Positions 59,915 to 64,000 of a stretch of 64,000 nucleotides of DNA are shown piece by piece. Under the pieces are notes generated by a model. The model searched no databases and was not told the DNA's origin. It was given only the letters and a program-made list of their open reading frames with translations. Positions within the stretch are counted from its first letter, which is position 1. Every line of letters starts with the position of its first letter. The position numbers and the translations under genes are program-made. Source of the DNA: Sphingomonas crocodyli (GTDB lineage: Bacteria > Pseudomonadota > Alphaproteobacteria > Sphingomonadales > Sphingomonadaceae); assembly GCF_004005865.1 (NCBI RefSeq), contig NZ_SACN01000001.1:2294001-2358000 (forward strand). The letters are read 5' to 3'.

Positions 59915-60808
59915 ATGGCCCGCTTCGCGCCCCCCGGCTTCACCGGCTCCCCCCTGGTCCGCATCGACAATGAGCGCGACAATCAGGCGTACCATGACGA
60001 ACAGCTGGCCCGCGCCGACGCGAAGCTGCTCCGCCTGACCGGATTGGCGCCCGATGTTCTGGATGGCGGTCTGCTCGGCTGGGGCCCGGCGTCGGAAGCA
60101 GCGCCCGATGCGACGCTGGCGCTGCTGGGCCTGATCGACGGCGCGCCGCATTTCGTGCCGATCGATCCGGTGCAGGAAAATGGCGCGCAGCGCAGCGCGG
60201 CGATGTCCGCCGCACTCGGCCAGCTGAAGGGCGACGAGGCCGCCACCTATGCGGTCGCCCGCTGCCTGATCGATTGGCATTCGCGCCACCAGTTCTGCCC
60301 GCGCTGCGGCAAGCATACCCGCCCGATGCGCTCGGGCTGGGCGCGGCTGTGCGACAAGGCTGCCGAAGGCTGCGGCTCCGAACATTTCCCGCGCACCGAT
60401 CCGGTTGTGATCATGCTCGCGGAGTATGAAGGCAAGATCCTGGTCGGCCGACAGAAGCCGTGGCCGCAGCGCAATTATTCGGCGCTCGCGGGCTTCGTCG
60501 AGGTCGGTGAGTCGATCGAGGAAGCCGTCGCCCGCGAACTGTTCGAGGAAGCGGGCGTGAAGGCCACCAAGGTCCGCTACATCGCCAGCCAGCCCTGGCC
60601 CTTCCCCTCGCAGCTGATGATCGCGTGCATCGCCGAAGTCGAAAGCGCCGACCTCAACCTCGACACGCGCGAGATTGAGGCCGCGATCTGGGTCGACAAG
60701 GACGGCGTCGAAGCCGCCCTCCGCCGCGACGAAAGCGGCCCCTTCATGCCGCCCCCGCCCTTCGCGATCGCGAACACGTTGCTGAATGCGTGGGTGGCGG
60801 GGGCTTAG
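59915..60808 (+). CDS. nudC: NAD(+) diphosphatase / NADH pyrophosphatase NudC
   Basis: A 297-residue Nudix hydrolase that cleaves NAD(H) to NMN(H) and AMP and can decap NAD-RNA. The zinc ribbon is Cys128, Cys131, Cys146 and Cys153 (FCPRCGKHT, RLCDKAAEGCG). The Nudix box spans residues 193-214 (GFVEVGESIEEAVARELF and EEAG), followed by the NudC-specific SQPWPFPSQ (225-233). Length is normal. It is 14 bases after mutY, so co-transcription is probable. A family B repeat lies after the stop. Confidence 0.94.
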   Translation: MARFAPPGFTGSPLVRIDNERDNQAYHDEQLARADAKLLRLTGLAPDVLDGGLLGWGPASEAAPDATLALLGLIDGAPHFVPIDPVQENGAQRSAAMSAALGQLKGDEAATYAVARCLIDWHSRHQFCPRCGKHTRPMRSGWARLCDKAAEGCGSEHFPRTDPVVIMLAEYEGKILVGRQKPWPQRNYSALAGFVEVGESIEEAVARELFEEAGVKATKVRYIASQPWPFPSQLMIACIAEVESADLNLDTREIEAAIWVDKDGVEAALRRDESGPFMPPPPFAIANTLLNAWVAGA

Positions 60809-60815
60809 TTCCAAG

Positions 60816-60943
60816 ATCCTCCCCCGGCGGGGGAGGTGGCAGTCCGCAGGACTGACGGAGGGGTATTGGCCGGCAGCGAACCGCCAAGCCTCGAATACCC
60901 CTCCACCGGCTACGCCGGTCCCCCTCCCCCTCCGGGGGAGGAT
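60816..60943. repeat. Palindromic repeat family B, copy 3
   Basis: 128 bases between nudC and a convergent peptidase gene. Ends ATCCTCCCCCGGCGGGGGAG and CTCCCCCTCCGGGGGAGGAT; inner pairs GACGGAGGGGTATT / AATACCCCTCC and the hairpin ACCGGCTACGCCGGT. Confidence 0.85.
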
Positions 60944-60948
60944 TTAGC

Positions 60949-62982
60949 TCACCAAATATGCACCCGTTGCTCGGGCGGCAGGTACATCTTGTCGCCGGGC
61001 TTCACGTCGAACGCCTTGTACCAGGCGTCGACATTCCGGACGATGCCGTTGACCCGATAATAAGCCGGGCTGTGCGGATCGGTGAGCAGCTGTTCGCGCA
61101 GACGCCCCTCGCGCAGCTTGCTCCGCCAGCTCTGGCCATAAGCGAGGAAGAAACGCTGGTCGCCGGTCAGCCCGTCGATCACCGGCGGCTCGCCATGCTG
61201 CGCAACATAGCGGCGATAGGCGCTATACGCCATTTCCACCCCGCCCAGATCGCCGATATTCTCGCCCATCGTCAGCTCGCCCTTGATGTGGACGCCGGGC
61301 AGCGGCTCATAGGCATCGAACTGGCCGCCAAGGTTCTTGGTCCGCGCCGCAAAGCGTTCGGCGGCGACGGGGGTCCACCAGTCGCGGATGCGCCCCTTCT
61401 CGTCGAACTGGCGGCCCTGATCGTCGAAGCCGTGGCCGATCTCATGCCCGATGATCGCGCCGATCGATCCGTAATTCACCGCCGGATCGCTGTTCGGATC
61501 GAAGAAGGGCGGCTGCAGGATCGCCGCCGGGAAGGTGATCTGGTTCATCAGCGGATCGTAATAGGCGTTCACGGTCTGCGGGGTCATTTCCCACAATGTG
61601 CGATCGACCGGCTTGGGCAGGCGCGACAGCTGCAAATCCCATTCGAACTTCTCGGCCGCCAACGCATCGTCGAGCAGCGCGCCGCGCTTCACCGTCATCG
61701 AGCTATAATCGACATATTTGATCGGGTGGCCGACACGCGGATCGAAGGTCGACAGTTTGAGCAACGCGGCCGCCCGCGTCGGCTCATCCATCCACTCCAG
61801 CTTGTCGAGCCGTTCCTTGAGCGCCGCGCGCAGATTGACGATCAGTTCGTCCATCTTGGCCGAGCTGGCGGGCGGATAGTGCCGCTCGACATAAATCGCG
61901 CCGATCGCCTCGCCCAGATTGTCGTTGAGCAGCTGAATGCCGCGCTTCCACCGCGCCCTTTGTTCGGGCTGGCCGCGCAGGGTGCGCCCGAAAAAGTCGA
62001 AATTCGCGTCGTCGAACGCCTTGGGCAGATACATGGCGTGGGTGCGGATGAAGTGGAACTTCGAATAGTCCTTCCACGTGTCCAGTGGCGTGCTGTCGAG
62101 CAGCTTGCCCGTCGCCGCGATCGCGGTCGTCTCCCCCATGATCACGGTCTTGACGTCGCCCAGGCCCGACCAGACGAGCATCTTGTCCCAATCGAATTCG
62201 GGTGCGAGCTTTTCCATGCCCGCGCGGTCCATCGGGTTGTAGATCGCCTTGATATCGCGCTGCCGCTCGGGCGCCCACTGGACCTTCGCCAGCTCGGTCT
62301 CCAACGCGATGATCTTATCCGCGCGCGCATCGGCATCCGATATGCCCGCCAGCGTCAGCATCTTGGCGACGTAGAGGCGATACGCCTTGCGGATCGTGTC
62401 GTATTTCTCGCCCTGGTTCAGGTAGTAATCGCGGTTGGGAAGGCCCAGGCCCGCCTGCCCCGCCATCGCGACATAGCGGCTCGTATCCGCCGGATCGGGC
62501 AGGATGCCGACCCCGATCGGCGCGGTATAGCCGATCTCGGTGAACAGCTTCTGCAGCTCCACCTTGTCCTTCACGGCGTCGACGCGCGCGAGATAGGGGG
62601 CGAGCGGCTTGGTGCCCGCTGCCTCGATCCCCGCCTCGTCCATCCAGCTGGCATAGAAATCGCCGATCTGCTGCCCGCTCTTGCCCGCGCTCGCGGGGTT
62701 CTTGGCCAGATCCTCGACGATCGCCTTCACCTGCGCCTCGGCCTCGTCGACCAGCAGGACGCTGACGCCCGCGCTGGTACGATCGGCGGCGATCGGGGTG
62801 CGCTTGTCCCACGCGCCGTTCACATAGGTCCAGAAATCGTCGCCCGGCTTCACCGCCTTGTCGATCGCGGTCAGATCGACCCCGAACGTGCCGAAGCGCG
62901 GCTTGGCGGTGGTGAGCGCGTGGAGCGGCGAGGCGAGCAGCGCCATCGCGGAAGCTGCGAGCAGCAGGCGGTTGATTTTCAT
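60949..62982 (-). CDS. M13 family (neprilysin-like) zinc metallopeptidase
   Basis: A 677-residue exported endopeptidase. Signal peptide MKINRLLLAASAMALLASPL with cleavage near LHA|LTT. Zinc site HExxH is in IGHEIGHGFDDQG and the third ligand Glu in GENIGDLGGVEMAY, the M13 signature. The NAYY motif (VNAYYDPLMNQITFPAAILQ), which binds the peptide backbone, is intact. The C-terminal VRNVDAWYKAFDVKPGDKMY and final W are usual. AAGGGG lies before the ATG. The protease likely trims peptides in the periplasm. Convergent with nudC; divergent from a flavin amine oxidase gene. Confidence 0.93.
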   Translation of the reverse strand: MKINRLLLAASAMALLASPLHALTTAKPRFGTFGVDLTAIDKAVKPGDDFWTYVNGAWDKRTPIAADRTSAGVSVLLVDEAEAQVKAIVEDLAKNPASAGKSGQQIGDFYASWMDEAGIEAAGTKPLAPYLARVDAVKDKVELQKLFTEIGYTAPIGVGILPDPADTSRYVAMAGQAGLGLPNRDYYLNQGEKYDTIRKAYRLYVAKMLTLAGISDADARADKIIALETELAKVQWAPERQRDIKAIYNPMDRAGMEKLAPEFDWDKMLVWSGLGDVKTVIMGETTAIAATGKLLDSTPLDTWKDYSKFHFIRTHAMYLPKAFDDANFDFFGRTLRGQPEQRARWKRGIQLLNDNLGEAIGAIYVERHYPPASSAKMDELIVNLRAALKERLDKLEWMDEPTRAAALLKLSTFDPRVGHPIKYVDYSSMTVKRGALLDDALAAEKFEWDLQLSRLPKPVDRTLWEMTPQTVNAYYDPLMNQITFPAAILQPPFFDPNSDPAVNYGSIGAIIGHEIGHGFDDQGRQFDEKGRIRDWWTPVAAERFAARTKNLGGQFDAYEPLPGVHIKGELTMGENIGDLGGVEMAYSAYRRYVAQHGEPPVIDGLTGDQRFFLAYGQSWRSKLREGRLREQLLTDPHSPAYYRVNGIVRNVDAWYKAFDVKPGDKMYLPPEQRVHIW

Positions 62983-63158
62983 CGATTTACCCCTTTGGCG
63001 GCAGGCCCTGAACCCGCCCGGATGCGCGGAGGCTATCAGCGGTGTTGTGGCCCTGCAACACAGCCGCATCCAGTTTTCCTCAGGGGAACTATTATTGATT
63101 GACCGCACCACGCGGCGCTCATTACGCAGGTGCAGCATAAGGGGACGGGTCGACCAAT

Positions 63159-64000
63159 ATGATGGACAATTTTCCGGCGCCCACGCGGCGTCAGCTTCTG
63201 ACGGCTATCGGCAAAACGGCGGGCGTCGCGGCGCTCTATCAGGCGATGACGGCGCTCGGCCACGCCGCCGAAAGCCAGTTCGATGGACCGCCCAATCTGC
63301 AGGGCGCGAAAAAGGGCGCGTCAGTCGTCGTGCTGGGCGCCGGCCTGGCCGGCATGCTCGCGGCCTATGAGCTGCGCAAGGCGGGCTACAAGGTCACGAT
63401 CCTCGAATATCAGGCGCGCGCCGGCGGACGAAACTGGTCGCTGCGCGGCGGCGACAAATATACCGAACTGGGTGGCGCGACGCAGAATGTCGCCTTCGCA
63501 CCGGGCAATTATCTCAACCCCGGCCCGTGGCGCATCCCGCACCACCACCGCACCCTGCTGCACTATTGCAAGGCGTTCGGTGTCGCGCTGGAGCCGTTCG
63601 TCCAGTTCAACCACAATGCCTATGTCCATTCGACCGACGCCTTCGGCGGCAAGCCGGTCCGGTACAAGGCGGCCGCTGCGGACTTCGAAGGCAATGTCGC
63701 CGAACTGCTCGCCAAATCGATCAACACCAAGGCGCTCGACGACCGGCTGACCCCGGCCGATCGCGATCGCATGCTCACCGCGCTCAAGGGCTGGGGCATG
63801 CTCGACGACGATCTGGTCTATAAGGTCGGCCTGCGCTCCTCCTCGCATCGCGGGTTCGAACGACCGCCGGGTGGCGGCGTCAACGGCGCGCCGATCCCGT
63901 CCAAGGATCTCCACGGCCTGCCCGATCTGCTCGATCCGCAGGTCTGGTCCAGCATGTCCTTCTTCATGGGGCATGAAATGGCGACCACGATGTTCCAGCC
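63159..64000 (+). CDS. Tat-exported flavin amine oxidase family protein (3' end outside window)
   Basis: The first 280 residues are present. It begins MMDNFPAPTRRQLLTAIGKT, a twin-arginine signal (TRRQLLT). The FAD-binding motif follows: VVVLGAGLAGMLAAYELRKA, then VTILEYQARAGGRNWSLRG, the flavin amine oxidase (L-amino-acid/monoamine oxidase) signature. Two ATG codons are adjacent; AAGGGGA lies about 14 bases upstream, an unusually long spacing. The remaining visible part (about 110-280) has no further clear motif. The substrate is probably an amine or amino acid. It is the second exported flavoprotein oxidase in this window. Confidence 0.88.
   Translation, partial: MMDNFPAPTRRQLLTAIGKTAGVAALYQAMTALGHAAESQFDGPPNLQGAKKGASVVVLGAGLAGMLAAYELRKAGYKVTILEYQARAGGRNWSLRGGDKYTELGGATQNVAFAPGNYLNPGPWRIPHHHRTLLHYCKAFGVALEPFVQFNHNAYVHSTDAFGGKPVRYKAAAADFEGNVAELLAKSINTKALDDRLTPADRDRMLTALKGWGMLDDDLVYKVGLRSSSHRGFERPPGGGVNGAPIPSKDLHGLPDLLDPQVWSSMSFFMGHEMATTMFQ

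Overview
The window reads as a G+C-rich chromosomal segment of an alphaproteobacterium, most likely a sphingomonad (Sphingomonadaceae). This is inferred from the style of the core proteins (GyrA, a CHASE2 cyclase, the mutY-dciA-dsbA-dsbA-smc neighbourhood, DUF484-xerC), the many TonB-dependent and Tat-exported proteins, and two dispersed palindromic repeat families. No database search was possible. Genes are densely packed: no stretch over 300 bases lacks a gene, and I saw no insertion sequence, prophage, CRISPR array or rRNA operon.

Layout. 1-2.3 kb: end of a glycogen debranching enzyme gene and a GH13 alpha-glucosidase. 2.4-4.5 kb: a TonB-dependent receptor with a His/Asp-rich loop behind possible Zur operators. 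4.6-10.8 kb: tRNA-Ile2, a kinase-like protein with a degenerate ATPase domain, an Lrp regulator, a TPR secretory protein, yaaA, an AI-2E family membrane protein and a small membrane peptide. 10.9-15.2 kb: gyrA, tRNA-Glu and a frameshifted GGDEF gene. 15.3-18.9 kb: a glycosyltransferase-methyltransferase fusion and a TPR-GT41 (OGT-like) transferase. 19-30.4 kb: catabolic and housekeeping genes (two amidohydrolase-2 enzymes, ogt, an SDR, an apparently circularly permuted D-amino-acid-oxidase-like Tat lipoprotein coupled to a cytochrome c, an isochorismatase-fold protein lacking the usual Cys, rmuC, a CHASE2 adenylate cyclase). 30.4-32.7 kb: a second TonB receptor with a small His-rich secreted protein. 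32.8-37.9 kb: cysS, a ThDP enzyme and an aldehyde dehydrogenase.

37.9-47.6 kb is the standout. Four tightly packed genes encode a five-heme cytochrome, a lipoprotein with two HbpS/GlcG-like domains, an outer-membrane beta-barrel and a 1409-residue decaheme cytochrome ending in an LVIVD-type beta-propeller. A perfect 10-bp inverted repeat precedes them. The set looks like a transenvelope electron-transfer module, unlike the MtrCAB arrangement in its parts. This is inference from domain content.

47.7-64 kb: a small lipoprotein and an unknown protein, xerC with DUF484, fructose-6-phosphate aldolase, an SDR, an SGNH hydrolase, smc, two DsbA-like thioredoxin-fold proteins, dciA, mutY, nudC, an M13 metallopeptidase and the start of a Tat-exported flavin amine oxidase cut by the window end.

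Four copies of a roughly 90-base palindromic element and three of a second, C/G-block element sit strictly between genes.
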